This document shows positions 53,401-62,333 of a stretch of DNA of 64,000 nt, in pieces. The stretch is from Pontivivens insulae (GTDB lineage Bacteria; Pseudomonadota; Alphaproteobacteria; Rhodobacterales; Rhodobacteraceae). Location of the stretch: positions 512,074 through 576,073 of the forward strand of contig NZ_OMKW01000004.1 of NCBI RefSeq assembly GCF_900302495.1, in the 5' to 3' direction. A model generated the notes under the pieces. It saw nothing but the letters and a program-made list of their open reading frames with translations, searched no databases and was not told the origin of the DNA. Made by a program: the position numbers and the translations under genes. Every line of letters starts with the position of its first letter. Position 1 is the first letter of the stretch.

Positions 53401-53425
53401 TTTCGGATTGGCACAAATACCCAAA
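53401..53425 (-). repeat. Dispersed intergenic repeat, family 1 (copy after hflC)
   Basis: Read on the reverse strand it is TTTGGGTATTTG, TG, CCAATCCGAAA: 25 bases identical to 41276-41300. It lies directly behind the T tract of the hflKC terminator, whereas the 41 kb pair lies beside the possible hairpin of the methyltransferase gene. Confidence 0.85.
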
Positions 53426-53469
53426 CAGCTTGGCTTGCCCGTGGCGCGCCAGCACCTATGCTGCACGCT

Positions 53470-55026
53470 ATGAGCGAACTTTTCGATGATGGCCCGGAGC
53501 CGGGCGACAATGCGCCCGCACTCAGCATTTCTGACCTCAGCCGCGCCGTTAAGCGCAGCATCGAGGATGGCTTTGGCCATGTCCGGGTGCGCGGCGAGGT
53601 CGGACGCGTCTCGCGGCCGCGCTCGGGCCATATCTATCTCGATCTCAAGGATGACAAGGCGGTCTTGAACGCCGTGATCTGGAAAGGCGTCGCTGCCCGC
53701 CTGCGCACCTTGCCCGAAGAAGGGATGGAGGTGATTGCCACCGGCAAGCTCACCACCTTTCCCGGCGGCTCTCGCTATCAGTTGATCATTGATGATATTG
53801 CCCCGGCGGGCGTTGGTGCCCTGATGGCGATGCTCGAAAAGCGGCGCGAAAAGCTCGCGGCTGAGGGGCTGTTCAATGCCGATCGCAAGCAGCCACTCCC
53901 TTTCTTGCCAGAGGTCATTGGCGTCGTGACCTCCCCATCTGGGGCGGTGATCCGGGACATTCTGCACCGCCTGCGCGACCGTTTTCCGCGCAAGGTGCTC
54001 GTCTGGCCCGTTGCGGTCCAGGGGGAGCGGTGCGCCCCCGAAGTAGCCAACGCAATACGAGGGTTCAATGCGCTGACACCTGGCGGCGCGCTGCCACGGC
54101 CGGATCTGCTGATCGTCGCCCGTGGCGGCGGCAGTCTGGAGGATTTGTGGGGCTTCAATGAAGAAGCCGTTGTGCGCGCAGCCGCTGAAAGTGCGATTCC
54201 GCTGATCTCGGCAGTAGGTCACGAAACCGACACAACGCTAATCGACCACGCTGCCGACCGCCGCGCACCCACACCGACCGCTGCGGCAGAGATGGCAGTG
54301 CCGGTCCGTTCCGAACTGCTGGGCGCCCTTGCGGCATTCGAGGATCGCCGCGTGCAGGCCACGACACGGCTGCTGCGCGACCGGGGGGAGCGGCTGCGCG
54401 CGGCATCCCGCTTGCTTCCCCGACCCGAGGTGATGGTGGCTGAACGTGCGCAGCGTCTCGACGCGGCCGTCGCTCGGTTGCCCGGAGCACTGGAACGGGC
54501 TGCTCAGCGCAAGCGGATCGCGCTTGGCCGGGTTGCAGAACGCCTGTCTCCCGCACGGCTTCAGGGACAGGTCAGCGCGCGCCGCGCGACGGTTCAGGCC
54601 CTTCAGCCCGAACGAGCCTTGCGCAGACATCTTGATCTGCTTGCCGAACGTCTCGACCGGCTCAAACCACGAGCGGACCTGCTGGCCCGCCAGACCGTTC
54701 AGCCAGGACGGGAGTTAAACCAACTCTCCCATCGTCTGAGTCATGCGGCGGCGCGACTGTTGCCCGAGCGGTCCCGCCAGCTCTCAGCGCTTGGCCGCAC
54801 GCTAGAGACGCTCAGCTACCGCAATACCCTTGCGCGCGGATATGCGGTGATCCGGGCGGAAGATGGTCTGGTCACGCGACAGGATCAGCTGTCACCGGGA
54901 CAGGCGGTGTCCATCGTGCTGAGTGACGGAGATGTCGGGGCGACGATCAACGGTGGCCCGGCAGCCAAACCAAAGCGGCCGCCACGCAAATCCACACCTA
55001 AACCTGAACAGGGCTCTCTTTTCTAA
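53470..55026 (+). CDS. xseA: Exodeoxyribonuclease VII large subunit
   Basis: The product (518 residues from this start) has the OB-fold N-terminal domain (SISDLSRAVKRSIEDGFGHV, GHIYLDLKDDKAVLNAVIWK), then the catalytic domain with LPEVIGVVTSPSGAVIRDIL, RPDLLIVARGGGSLEDLW and AVGHETDTTLIDHAADRRAP, and a long coiled-coil C-terminus. It degrades single-stranded DNA in both directions together with XseB. XseB is not in the window. An ATG at 53458 would add four residues. Confidence 0.95.
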   Translation: MSELFDDGPEPGDNAPALSISDLSRAVKRSIEDGFGHVRVRGEVGRVSRPRSGHIYLDLKDDKAVLNAVIWKGVAARLRTLPEEGMEVIATGKLTTFPGGSRYQLIIDDIAPAGVGALMAMLEKRREKLAAEGLFNADRKQPLPFLPEVIGVVTSPSGAVIRDILHRLRDRFPRKVLVWPVAVQGERCAPEVANAIRGFNALTPGGALPRPDLLIVARGGGSLEDLWGFNEEAVVRAAAESAIPLISAVGHETDTTLIDHAADRRAPTPTAAAEMAVPVRSELLGALAAFEDRRVQATTRLLRDRGERLRAASRLLPRPEVMVAERAQRLDAAVARLPGALERAAQRKRIALGRVAERLSPARLQGQVSARRATVQALQPERALRRHLDLLAERLDRLKPRADLLARQTVQPGRELNQLSHRLSHAAARLLPERSRQLSALGRTLETLSYRNTLARGYAVIRAEDGLVTRQDQLSPGQAVSIVLSDGDVGATINGGPAAKPKRPPRKSTPKPEQGSLF

Positions 55027-55072
55027 CAGCCCTTCATCGGCCTGAACATATGCGGACGCGCGACCGGGTCTC

Positions 55073-55486
55073 TTAGACGCTCGGCACTTCCTCACAGATG
55101 ACCGGGTCTTGCGTGATCTCGGTCACCTGCTGGATGGATGAGGACGAGAGCGTCGCGAACCGCACATAGATCTCGCCCTGATCCATGATCGGCCACCAGC
55201 AGTGGGTGCGCGGGTCGTCTGGGTAGTCAAAACAGATCGCAGCCCCCCTGACGGATATGTCGCCATTCACACAGGTGCCATCCGCCCGCGTCCATTTCGA
55301 CCGATCCCGCGCCAGGAACTGTTCGATCCCGATCAACTGCCCAGTCTGCGCATCGCGAAAGGTCAAGGTGTTGCCAACGGCAATGTCGAGAAACTCATCA
55401 GGCGTCAGCAGATCCTGTGCGACCGCGCCGGTCGCGGGCAGGGCCAGTGCAAGGCTGAGAGACAGCGCCTTCAAGGATTTGATCAT
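55073..55486 (-). CDS. Exported four-Cys protein of the DUF255 operon (paralogue P1)
   Basis: The 137-residue product has a signal peptide (cleavage at AVAQD, about residue 24). The mature domain shows the pattern shared by four proteins of this operon: GNTLTF, an acidic-basic stretch, DGTCVNG, AAICF, THCWW and a last Cys near the C-terminus (VICEE). A fused structure is not known to me. The ATG at 55486 is preferred over a TTG one codon upstream. It is the last gene of the operon, six bases after P2. Confidence 0.75.
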   Translation of the reverse strand: MIKSLKALSLSLALALPATGAVAQDLLTPDEFLDIAVGNTLTFRDAQTGQLIGIEQFLARDRSKWTRADGTCVNGDISVRGAAICFDYPDDPRTHCWWPIMDQGEIYVRFATLSSSSIQQVTEITQDPVICEEVPSV

Positions 55487-55492
55487 CAAAAT

Positions 55493-55873
55493 TCACCCAA
55501 TAAGATCGTCCTGTTCGCAACTCAGCGGCTGCTTTCCAATATCGGTAATTTCAAATCGACCGTCCCCGCTGACCGATTGCACCCACAGCCCGGTCGTGTC
55601 CTGCTCCACCCACCAGCAATGCTGCCGCTCGGGCGTGCCGTCATAGACAAAACACAGAGCGCCCTCCTGGGCGAAGACAACGCCTTCAATGCAGCTGCCA
55701 TCAGGATATTGCTGGCTTACCGTATCATCCTCGCGGAACCGCTCACGCGTCGCATCGTCATAGTCGATGACATGCCCGCGCAGCAGATCGAGGGCCGCAT
55801 CCGGCGGTATCGTCTCTTGCGCGGACGTCGCACCTGCCGCCCCAAGCATCATCAGGGTCCACAACACTTTCAT
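55493..55873 (-). CDS. Exported four-Cys protein of the DUF255 operon (paralogue P2)
   Basis: The 126-residue product has a signal peptide ([20 protein letters not shown], cleavage about residue 18). The mature part follows the shared pattern: [32 protein letters not shown] and LSCEQD at the end. P1 and P2 are closest to each other in sharing HCWW. The start overlaps the stop of the DUF255 gene by four bases (ATGA), so translation of the two is coupled. Confidence 0.78.
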   Translation of the reverse strand: MKVLWTLMMLGAAGATSAQETIPPDAALDLLRGHVIDYDDATRERFREDDTVSQQYPDGSCIEGVVFAQEGALCFVYDGTPERQHCWWVEQDTTGLWVQSVSGDGRFEITDIGKQPLSCEQDDLIG

Positions 55874-57996
55874 GCCAAACGAAATTCCAGTTTCCGAGGC
55901 AGAAGGCAAGCCTCTTCCGAGCAGGGCTGATAGGTCAGCGTCATTGTGCCACGGCCGGACAGAGGCACCGCGACAGTGCCAAAATAGGCCGGGCGCCCCT
56001 CCCATATATCTGGCTCTGGCCAGTCTGCGTGAACGCCCTCCACATGGGCAGGGTAGAGATCTTCTGCACCTTCCGCCGCAATATGCCAGCCCTCCGCAAT
56101 TGTCAGCGTCAGTACACCCGGGCGCAGCGTGATGGTGACCGGTCCCTCAACCCGGTGCCAGCCGGTCTGCCCAGCCTGCAAGATGCGGGCCGCGCGCAGG
56201 GCCTCAAGGCGCGCAACCGGCATCTCCGCCACCCGCCCGGAAAGGGCCTGCAGCAGCGTATTCGCACGTGCATCGCGGATCGCATCTGGCCGGGCCGCAT
56301 TCATCAAAGCCAGTATTTCGAGCGCCGCGCTTTCCCCGGCTGGCGTTGCGCCGTCCTCGGTCTCGAAAACCGCGCCCAGCGGCCCATCCAGCGTCAGCGC
56401 AAGCCGGCCTCCGGGTGTGGCAAACCGCTCAAGCGCCGCATCCAACAACGCTTCGGCTGTGTCCATTCGGTTGAGTGCGTGGGCCGCAAGGGCCAGCCAT
56501 GCATAGTCCGACAGGTTTGCCGCCTCCCGCCGCGTGCCATCCAGATCGAGGCGGGCGAGCGTATCAATCGGGCCGAGACGGGCCATCACGGCATCAAAGG
56601 CCCGATCGGCTGCTGCCGTCCAATCGGCACGCTCAAAAGCCGTTCCTGCATCGGCCATCGCGCGGATCATCAGCCCGTTCCAACCGCCGATCACCTTGTC
56701 ATCACGCAACGGGCGCGGGCGGGCATCCCGTTGCAGCCTCAGCGCCGCCAATGCAGGATCGAGCCGCTCAAAATCAATCTCGGTGCCCGGACGCAAATGT
56801 GGTACCGGTCCCGCCTCCAATGTCGGCACCTCGTGCAGTCCAAGGGTCTGTGCGACCCAAGGGTCCTCAACCTCGTCCGGCGCAAAGACATAGAAGGCGC
56901 CCTCTTCCAGCTTGCCTGAGCTATCGAGCGAATCCGCATCCTCCGCCGAATAGAACGCTCCATCCTCGGCCGTCATGTCGCGCAGCACATAGTCGATGCA
57001 GCGTTCCACGGCCCGGGCCATCGCCGGATCGCCACTGGCCTGCCATCCCTCAATCAGTGCGCGGGTCATCAGCGCCTGATTGTAGAGCATCTTCTCGAAA
57101 TGCGGCGTGCGCCAATTCACGTCGACCGTATAGCGGTGAAACCCGCCGCCAACATGATCGTGCAAACCACCGGCGATCATGCCGCGCAGGCTGCCCAGTG
57201 CCATGTCGCGGGCCACTGCATCCCCGGTCCTGCGCCAATGATCGAGCAGAAACAGCAGATGCCCCTCTTGCGGAAACTGCGTGCCATTCGAGAAACCGCC
57301 GTCCTCCGCATTGTAGAGCGATCCCAGATGCGCCAGCGCGGCAGGTGCGGCGCCGTCAAGCGCTGCTGGATCGACCACCTGTGTCTGCATGCGCTGAATG
57401 GCAGCGGAAAGCTGCGTGCCGACGCTCTCAAACTGATCGCGCTGGCCCCCTTGCCATCCTTGGGCAATCGCACCGAGCACCTGAAGGAAATGGGGAGTTC
57501 TGAAATAGGTCCCCGTGTGGAAGGGTCGCCCGTCAGGCAACATCCAGATCGAGTTTGGCCAGCCCGCGTGCCGATGTTGCAGCATCGTTGCCAGAATATA
57601 GACCTGATCCACGTCCGGGCGCTGCTCGCGATCCAGCTTCACCGGGACGAATTTGGTGTTCAGAAGGGCTGCGACCTCCTCATTGTCGAAGCTCTCCTCC
57701 TCCATCACATGGCACCAGTGGCAGGTCGCGTAGCCAGCGCTGAGGAATATGGGCAAATTGCGCCGCGCCGCCTCAGCCAGGGCTTCGGGTCCATAAGGCC
57801 ACCAGTCGACCGGATTGTGGGCATGCTGGATCAGGTAGGGAGACGCCTCCGCAATCAGTCGATTTACATAACGCGGCTGATCACCCTCCATCAGATGGGT
57901 GCGCGGCACATAGCCGGGCCCCTTGGCCGCAAGCGCCGCGTTCAGCCGCGCATGAACCTCTGGCGTCAGCTCAGCCCCCGGCGGTGTCCGGGTCAA
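55870..57996 (-). CDS. DUF255 thioredoxin-domain protein (YyaL/SSP411 family)
   Basis: The 708-residue protein has the DUF255 thioredoxin-like domain with [19 protein letters not shown] (Cys92 and Cys95), [16 protein letters not shown], then an (alpha/alpha)6-barrel-like region with [20 protein letters not shown] and YSAEDADS. The C-terminal 60 residues end with [10 protein letters not shown], a pair of Cys like those in DsbD N-terminal modules. The start is TTG at 57996, which overlaps the P3 stop; no upstream ATG is in frame. It has no signal peptide. Function is not established. Confidence 0.92.
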   Translation of the reverse strand: MTRTPPGAELTPEVHARLNAALAAKGPGYVPRTHLMEGDQPRYVNRLIAEASPYLIQHAHNPVDWWPYGPEALAEAARRNLPIFLSAGYATCHWCHVMEEESFDNEEVAALLNTKFVPVKLDREQRPDVDQVYILATMLQHRHAGWPNSIWMLPDGRPFHTGTYFRTPHFLQVLGAIAQGWQGGQRDQFESVGTQLSAAIQRMQTQVVDPAALDGAAPAALAHLGSLYNAEDGGFSNGTQFPQEGHLLFLLDHWRRTGDAVARDMALGSLRGMIAGGLHDHVGGGFHRYTVDVNWRTPHFEKMLYNQALMTRALIEGWQASGDPAMARAVERCIDYVLRDMTAEDGAFYSAEDADSLDSSGKLEEGAFYVFAPDEVEDPWVAQTLGLHEVPTLEAGPVPHLRPGTEIDFERLDPALAALRLQRDARPRPLRDDKVIGGWNGLMIRAMADAGTAFERADWTAAADRAFDAVMARLGPIDTLARLDLDGTRREAANLSDYAWLALAAHALNRMDTAEALLDAALERFATPGGRLALTLDGPLGAVFETEDGATPAGESAALEILALMNAARPDAIRDARANTLLQALSGRVAEMPVARLEALRAARILQAGQTGWHRVEGPVTITLRPGVLTLTIAEGWHIAAEGAEDLYPAHVEGVHADWPEPDIWEGRPAYFGTVAVPLSGRGTMTLTYQPCSEEACLLPRKLEFRLA

Positions 57997-58448
57997 CTGC
58001 TCAAACCTGCCGAGCAGGGAAAGCCGCCCTCCACGATCTCACCTGATTGCAGCGGCTCTTCGCTGGGTGCACCGTTGGCATCGACGGATGGGAACCAGAG
58101 CGTCCCCTCATCATCGATCATGTGCTGCGCGCAGACCAGAGAGCCGGGCCAGGCAAAGCAATAGGTTGTGCCCTGGTTGGCCCACTCACCCTCAAAACAC
58201 TGCCCGTTTGGCAATTCGAACCGCACGGTGCGCCCATCGCGCAGGAAGAACTCGCGCCCGATATAGGTATCGCCGAGGAAATATCGCACCGAGTTGCCTT
58301 CGGCCATCGCCCTCCAATCCTCGACGTCGATATGGGTCGCACTGTCCGGCAGCACCGACATCATATCCTCATCTGTTGGTTCCTCTTGTGCAGCCAGTGG
58401 TGCTGCAAGAAGGCTCATGGCAAGGAGAAGGGGCAGGGTGTTACGCAT
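57993..58448 (-). CDS. Exported four-Cys protein of the DUF255 operon (paralogue P3)
   Basis: The 151-residue product has a signal peptide (cleavage at PLAAQE, about residue 21). It shares the operon pattern: [36 protein letters not shown] and GGFPCSAG. P3 and P4 are closest to each other (both have the IG-RE-F/Y stretch and G-C-EG-W). The ATG at 58448 has GGAG about nine bases upstream; the GTG two codons earlier is less likely. Its stop overlaps the TTG start of the DUF255 gene. Confidence 0.78.
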   Translation of the reverse strand: MRNTLPLLLAMSLLAAPLAAQEEPTDEDMMSVLPDSATHIDVEDWRAMAEGNSVRYFLGDTYIGREFFLRDGRTVRFELPNGQCFEGEWANQGTTYCFAWPGSLVCAQHMIDDEGTLWFPSVDANGAPSEEPLQSGEIVEGGFPCSAGLSS

Positions 58449-58466
58449 CGAAAGCACTCCTCGAAA

Positions 58467-58916
58467 TCAGCTCAACGCGGGCGCGTCGCAGGTAAAGGGC
58501 TGGGTCTGAATGTCATAGACCCCTTGGACGGAAGACCCGGTTGGAACACCATCGGGCGTCACCGGCAGGATCAGCAGATCGTCTTCGGCCCGTAAATGCC
58601 GGAAGCAGTACAGCCCCACAGGCCAGTCGAAGCAATATGCGCCGGTCTCGGGGATGTGGGTCCACTGTCCCTCCATGCACCGGCCAAAATCATCCTCGAT
58701 ATAAAGGGTGGAGCCCTGCGGGGGATAATGTTCCCGTGCAAAATGATCGTCACCGATCCGGTAAAAGACGGTCCGCCCGGAAACGAGATCAAGCCAGTCG
58801 CCCAGCGGGATATCCTCGGCCAAACCGGCCAGTTCGGGCGGCAGCGGCGGCAGATCCTGCGCCTTGGCGGGCAGGGCGGCCATGACCAGCACAGCCATCG
58901 TCAGCGACAGTCGCAT
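58467..58916 (-). CDS. Exported four-Cys protein of the DUF255 operon (paralogue P4)
   Basis: The 149-residue product has a signal peptide (MRLSLTMAVLVMAALPAKAQ, cleavage about residue 20). The shared pattern reads LVSGRTVFYRIGDDHFAREH, GRCMEGQW, AYCFDWP, LYCFRH and FTCDAP. The ATG at 58916 follows GGAG by eight bases; starts further upstream would spoil the signal peptide. It is the first gene of the five-gene operon, 18 bases before P3. Confidence 0.78.
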   Translation of the reverse strand: MRLSLTMAVLVMAALPAKAQDLPPLPPELAGLAEDIPLGDWLDLVSGRTVFYRIGDDHFAREHYPPQGSTLYIEDDFGRCMEGQWTHIPETGAYCFDWPVGLYCFRHLRAEDDLLILPVTPDGVPTGSSVQGVYDIQTQPFTCDAPALS

Positions 58917-59094
58917 TGCACTCACTCCGTTCATGGTTCCAAACATAGCGATGGATCGGACACTTACCATCCATCATCGGAAACGAATGCGCGACACGGT
59001 GTCGGCTTTGGCCCGGTTGAACGGCGTTTTTGTGCTGTTGTGACCGGCTGCGCGCGCATAGCCTGCGGGGCAAGATCGCGTAAGGGGAATTCGC

Positions 59095-60789
59095 ATGGCA
59101 CCGCTGGACGAGCGTAAAGGCATCTGGAAATCGGGTAAGGGCAAAGGCCGTACCCACACCAAGGGCCGTCCGCTGGAAGATCAGGCGCTGGACGAGGTGC
59201 GCGCACTTCTGGGCGATCGCCCGCGCCGCCGTGATCTGCTGATCGAACATCTCCACCTCATCCAGGACCGCTACAAGGCGCTGTCCGCCGCGCATCTGCG
59301 CGCCTTGGCCGAAGAGATGCGCATGGCGCAGGCTGAGGTCTATGAGGTCGCGACCTTCTACGCCCATTTCGACGTGGTGAAAGAGGGGGAAGAGATGCCC
59401 CCCGCGCTCACCATCCGCGTCTGCGACAGCCTTTCCTGTGAGCTGGCGGGCGCGCAGGAACTCATGGCCGAACTGGCCGAGCAATATAACGGGGGCCGCG
59501 AGGTCCGCGTGCTGCGCGCGCCCTGCATGGGTCGCTGCGACACCGCGCCGACGCTCGAACTGGGCCACAACCATATCGACTTCGCAACAGCCGCGAAGGT
59601 GGCGGCGGCCATCGCAGCAGAAGACACGCATCCGCACATCCCCGACTACGAGGCCTTCGACGCCTATCGCGCGGCAGGGGGCTATGAGACCCTCGAAGCG
59701 CTGCGTGCCGGTGCGAAAACGCCCGATGAGGTCCAGGACGAAGTGCTTGCCTCCGGCCTGCGTGGCATGGGCGGCGCGGGCTTCCCTTCGGGACGCAAGT
59801 GGAGCTTCGTGCGCGCGGCCGAAGGCCCGCGTTACCTCGCCGTCAATGGTGACGAGGGCGAGCCGGGCACCTTCAAGGACCGCCATGTCCTCGAACGCAC
59901 ACCGCACTCCTTCCTCGAAGGCATGCTGATCGCCGCCTGGGCCGTCGAGGCGGAGACCTGCTTTATCTACATGCGCGACGAATACCCCGCAGTGCTGCAC
60001 ATCCTCGCCGAAGAGATCGCAGCGCTTGAGGCCGCCGGTCTCGTAGCGCCGGGTTATATCGACCTGCGCCGCGGCGCAGGCGCCTATATCTGCGGTGAAG
60101 AAAGCGCGATGATCGAGAGCATCGAGGGCAAGCGCGGCCTCCCCCGCCACCGTCCTCCTTACGTCGCGCAGGTCGGCATCTTCGACCGCCCGACGCTGGT
60201 GCATAATGTTGAGACGCTGCACTGGATCGCGCGCATCGCCCGCAAAGGCGCAGACGTCTTTGGCGCCCACGGCGTAAACGGCCGCAAGGGCCTGCGCGCC
60301 TATTCCGTCTCTGGCCGGGTGAAGAATCCGGGCGTTTACGTGGTGGATGCGGGCCAGACGATCACGCAACTGATCGAGATCGCGGGCGGCATGCTCGACG
60401 GCCACAGCTTCACCGCCTACCAGCCCGGCGGCCCGTCCTCCGGCCTGTTGCCCGCTTCGATGAACGATATCCCGCTCGACTTCGACACGCTGCAAGAGCA
60501 CGGCACCTTCATCGGCTCGGCGGCGGTTGTGGTCCTGTCAGACAAAGACCGCGCCCGCGACGCGGCGCTCAACATGCTGCGTTTCTTCGAAGACGAAAGC
60601 TGCGGCCAATGCACCCCCTGCCGCGTCGGCTGCGAGAAGGCGGTCAAACTGATGCAGGCCGACACATGGGACAAAGACCTGCTCGAAGACCTCTGCGAAG
60701 CGATGTCCGACGCCTCCATCTGCGGCCTCGGCCAAGCGGCCCCCAACCCAATCCGACTGGTGATGAAGCATTTTGCGGATGAGGTTTGA
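59095..60789 (+). CDS. NuoE-NuoF fusion: NAD-linked (formate) dehydrogenase beta subunit
   Basis: The 564-residue protein fuses a NuoE-like domain (about 30-185; AQAEVYEVATFYAHFD and the 2Fe-2S ligands in CDSLSCELAG and APCMGRCDTAP) to a NuoF-like domain (about 200-560) with GMGGAGFPSGRKW for NADH, VNGDEGEPGTFKDR for FMN and ESCGQCTPCRVGC plus a late Cys in DASICGLGQ for a 4Fe-4S cluster. Homologues serve as the diaphorase of NAD-dependent formate dehydrogenase. The molybdenum catalytic subunit usually expected next to it is missing; the site downstream is rearranged. Confidence 0.88.
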   Translation: MAPLDERKGIWKSGKGKGRTHTKGRPLEDQALDEVRALLGDRPRRRDLLIEHLHLIQDRYKALSAAHLRALAEEMRMAQAEVYEVATFYAHFDVVKEGEEMPPALTIRVCDSLSCELAGAQELMAELAEQYNGGREVRVLRAPCMGRCDTAPTLELGHNHIDFATAAKVAAAIAAEDTHPHIPDYEAFDAYRAAGGYETLEALRAGAKTPDEVQDEVLASGLRGMGGAGFPSGRKWSFVRAAEGPRYLAVNGDEGEPGTFKDRHVLERTPHSFLEGMLIAAWAVEAETCFIYMRDEYPAVLHILAEEIAALEAAGLVAPGYIDLRRGAGAYICGEESAMIESIEGKRGLPRHRPPYVAQVGIFDRPTLVHNVETLHWIARIARKGADVFGAHGVNGRKGLRAYSVSGRVKNPGVYVVDAGQTITQLIEIAGGMLDGHSFTAYQPGGPSSGLLPASMNDIPLDFDTLQEHGTFIGSAAVVVLSDKDRARDAALNMLRFFEDESCGQCTPCRVGCEKAVKLMQADTWDKDLLEDLCEAMSDASICGLGQAAPNPIRLVMKHFADEV

Positions 60790-60863
60790 GGGGAGGGCTT
60801 TGCCTCCATTTATCTTAAGTGGGGTAAGCTTGTGAGTTGCAATCCTCGGAAGTGGCTTGGTCC

Positions 60864-61373
60864 ATGATGCAAAGCAGTTCGCGTGGTGAATGCAATAATG
60901 AGTACATTTACGTCTACCAAATGGGGCCGTTTGCTAACGCGGTAACACACTTATTATTTTGGGCTTTCCTTCCTTCGGGACTGGCGTTGTTCATTGGTGG
61001 TCTGATCAACCTTGATTGGAAATTAACTCTTTTCGGTTTGGCGTTTTCGGTTGCGGCAGTGGCTTTGTACTTAGAACTGCGCCAAAATAAACGCTCGTCC
61101 GGTTATGTGCGGATATTGCCCGACAAGGTTCAGTTGCCAATGACAGCGGGTCTTCAGAACGCCGATTTCCTATACTTTAGCAGTGTTGTCGAAGTTCGGT
61201 CAGACTGGAATCATGATGATCATGAACCTGCTCTGATAGTTTCGGGCAATTCGCACTCGGCGGTCTACAAGATGATGTACTTTGATCGTAAGAGCAGTTT
61301 TGACAACTTCTGCCATCAACTCGAAGATCGAATAAAGGCACATAAAAAACTGTCTGACCGCAACGTGACCTAG
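60864..61373 (+). CDS. Orphan membrane protein in the insertion site
   Basis: The 169-residue product has two membrane helices (about 23-43 and 45-65) and a polar C-terminal part of about 100 residues with predicted beta strands (SSGYVRILPDKVQLPMTAGL) and a final amphipathic helix. No family is recognised. The gene is visibly more AT-rich than its neighbours (runs such as CACACTTATTATTTTGG), which suggests transfer. Two adjacent ATGs (60864, 60867) are possible. Its TAG at 61371-61373 overlaps the stop codon of the truncated DUF1244 copy on the other strand. Confidence 0.6.
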   Translation: MMQSSSRGECNNEYIYVYQMGPFANAVTHLLFWAFLPSGLALFIGGLINLDWKLTLFGLAFSVAAVALYLELRQNKRSSGYVRILPDKVQLPMTAGLQNADFLYFSSVVEVRSDWNHDDHEPALIVSGNSHSAVYKMMYFDRKSSFDNFCHQLEDRIKAHKKLSDRNVT

Positions 61374-61565
61374 TGGTTTTTGGGCACGGCCTCAAACTTC
61401 GCCTTTGTCTCCGCATTCGCCTCGGTCTGATACTTCGCCTTCCACTCCCCGAACGGCACGCCGTAGAACGCCTCTCGGCCCTCGTCTTTCGACATCTCGA
61501 TGCCGCGCTCATTCGCCGCTTCCTGATACCAGCGGCTCAGGCAGTTCCGGCAAAAGCTCGCGGCT
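61370..61565 (-). pseudogene. Truncated second copy of the DUF1244 gene (3' part only)
   Basis: The reverse strand from about 61565 to the stop at 61370 encodes FCRNCLSRWYQEAANERGIE followed by MSKDEGREAFYGVPFGEWKA and a tail ending in AVPKNH. It is nearly identical to the last 60 residues of the full DUF1244 gene at 62334, with about 87% nucleotide identity by eye. The N-terminal third is missing. Homology stops at about 61563, where the diaphorase tail copy begins. The open frame that continues upstream to 61699 is spurious. Confidence 0.88.
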
Positions 61566-61568
61566 TCG

Positions 61569-61613
61569 AACCTGATCGGTGTAGTGATGACGCATTTTGC
61601 GGATGAGGCTTGA
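61569..61613 (+). pseudogene. Second copy of the 3' end of the diaphorase gene
   Basis: These 45 bases match the last 45 bases of the NuoEF gene (60745-60789) at 36 positions, including the 17-base run GCATTTTGCGGATGAGG. They encode NLIGVVMTHFADEA and a stop against NPIRLVMKHFADEV and a stop. It has no upstream coding sequence, so it is a remnant. It adjoins the truncated DUF1244 copy within a few bases. Confidence 0.85.
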
Positions 61614-61677
61614 AATGCAAGCCGAGCCCGAACCAGCGCGCATAGACTTCGCGCTCTAACGGGCGTATTCAGCCCGT

Positions 61678-62295
61678 ATGAAAAAGTACGGGCGCACATA
61701 TCATCTACCGATTTCGCCGGGGGCGACCAGCGACGACAAGATCATGCAATCTGTCGATAGGCTTATGGTCGAAGATATCGTTGTGACCGAGAAGATGGAC
61801 GGCGAAAACACAACAATCCATGCAGCCGGTTGCCATGCTCGCAGCCCGGATAGCCGCTACCACCCGTCTCGCGATTGGCTGAAGGCTTTCGCCGCCGGGG
61901 TCTCACCGATGCTTTTCGAGGATGAACGGATCATTGGCGAGAACCTCTATGCAAAACATTCGGTTGCCTATGATGCATTGCCGTCGTTCTTCCTTGGGTT
62001 TTCTTGGATCGTGGGCAACGTGATCCAGTCATGGGATGACACGTTGGAGCGGTTTGGGGAACTTGGTGTCACGCCAGTCTCAACCCTCTACCGGGGGGCA
62101 TATCGCGATGGTCTGTTTGAGGACATTGCACATGCAATGAACTCGGATACGCAAGAGGGCTTTGTCGTGCGCACTGCAATCGCTTTTCCGGAAAGTGACA
62201 TGCCGCTGAGCATGGGCAAGTATGTGCGCGAGGGTCATGTGCAGTCCGAAACGCACTGGATGCAGGCGCCGCTTGTTCCCAATCGCTTGGCGTAG
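61678..62295 (+). CDS. RNA ligase family protein (stand-alone)
   Basis: The 205-residue protein has the covalent nucleotidyltransferase motifs of the T4 Rnl2-like RNA ligase family (PF09414): motif I EKMDGENTT with Lys39 as the AMP acceptor, GENLYA at 86-91, FFLGFSW (motif IIIa) at about 103, motif IV QEGFVVR at 158-164 and motif V KYVREGH at 180-186. It is complete as a catalytic core but lacks a C-terminal accessory domain. No partner nuclease or toxin is adjacent. It lies in the variable site between the remnants and the intact DUF1244 gene. Confidence 0.88.
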   Translation: MKKYGRTYHLPISPGATSDDKIMQSVDRLMVEDIVVTEKMDGENTTIHAAGCHARSPDSRYHPSRDWLKAFAAGVSPMLFEDERIIGENLYAKHSVAYDALPSFFLGFSWIVGNVIQSWDDTLERFGELGVTPVSTLYRGAYRDGLFEDIAHAMNSDTQEGFVVRTAIAFPESDMPLSMGKYVREGHVQSETHWMQAPLVPNRLA

Positions 62296-62333
62296 GCGCG
62301 CCGATCCGGCCATCGGCATATCCATATCTGATG

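Noticed and set aside
56475..57503. Forward open frame of 342 codons opposite the DUF255 gene
   Set aside because: Pro/Arg/Ser-rich shadow frame opposite a clear DUF255 protein.
61566..61699. N-terminal extension of the truncated DUF1244 frame (starting MCARTF)
   Set aside because: The extension reads through the antisense of the duplicated diaphorase tail; homology to DUF1244 stops at about 61563, so it is a chance open frame and the copy is a pseudogene.
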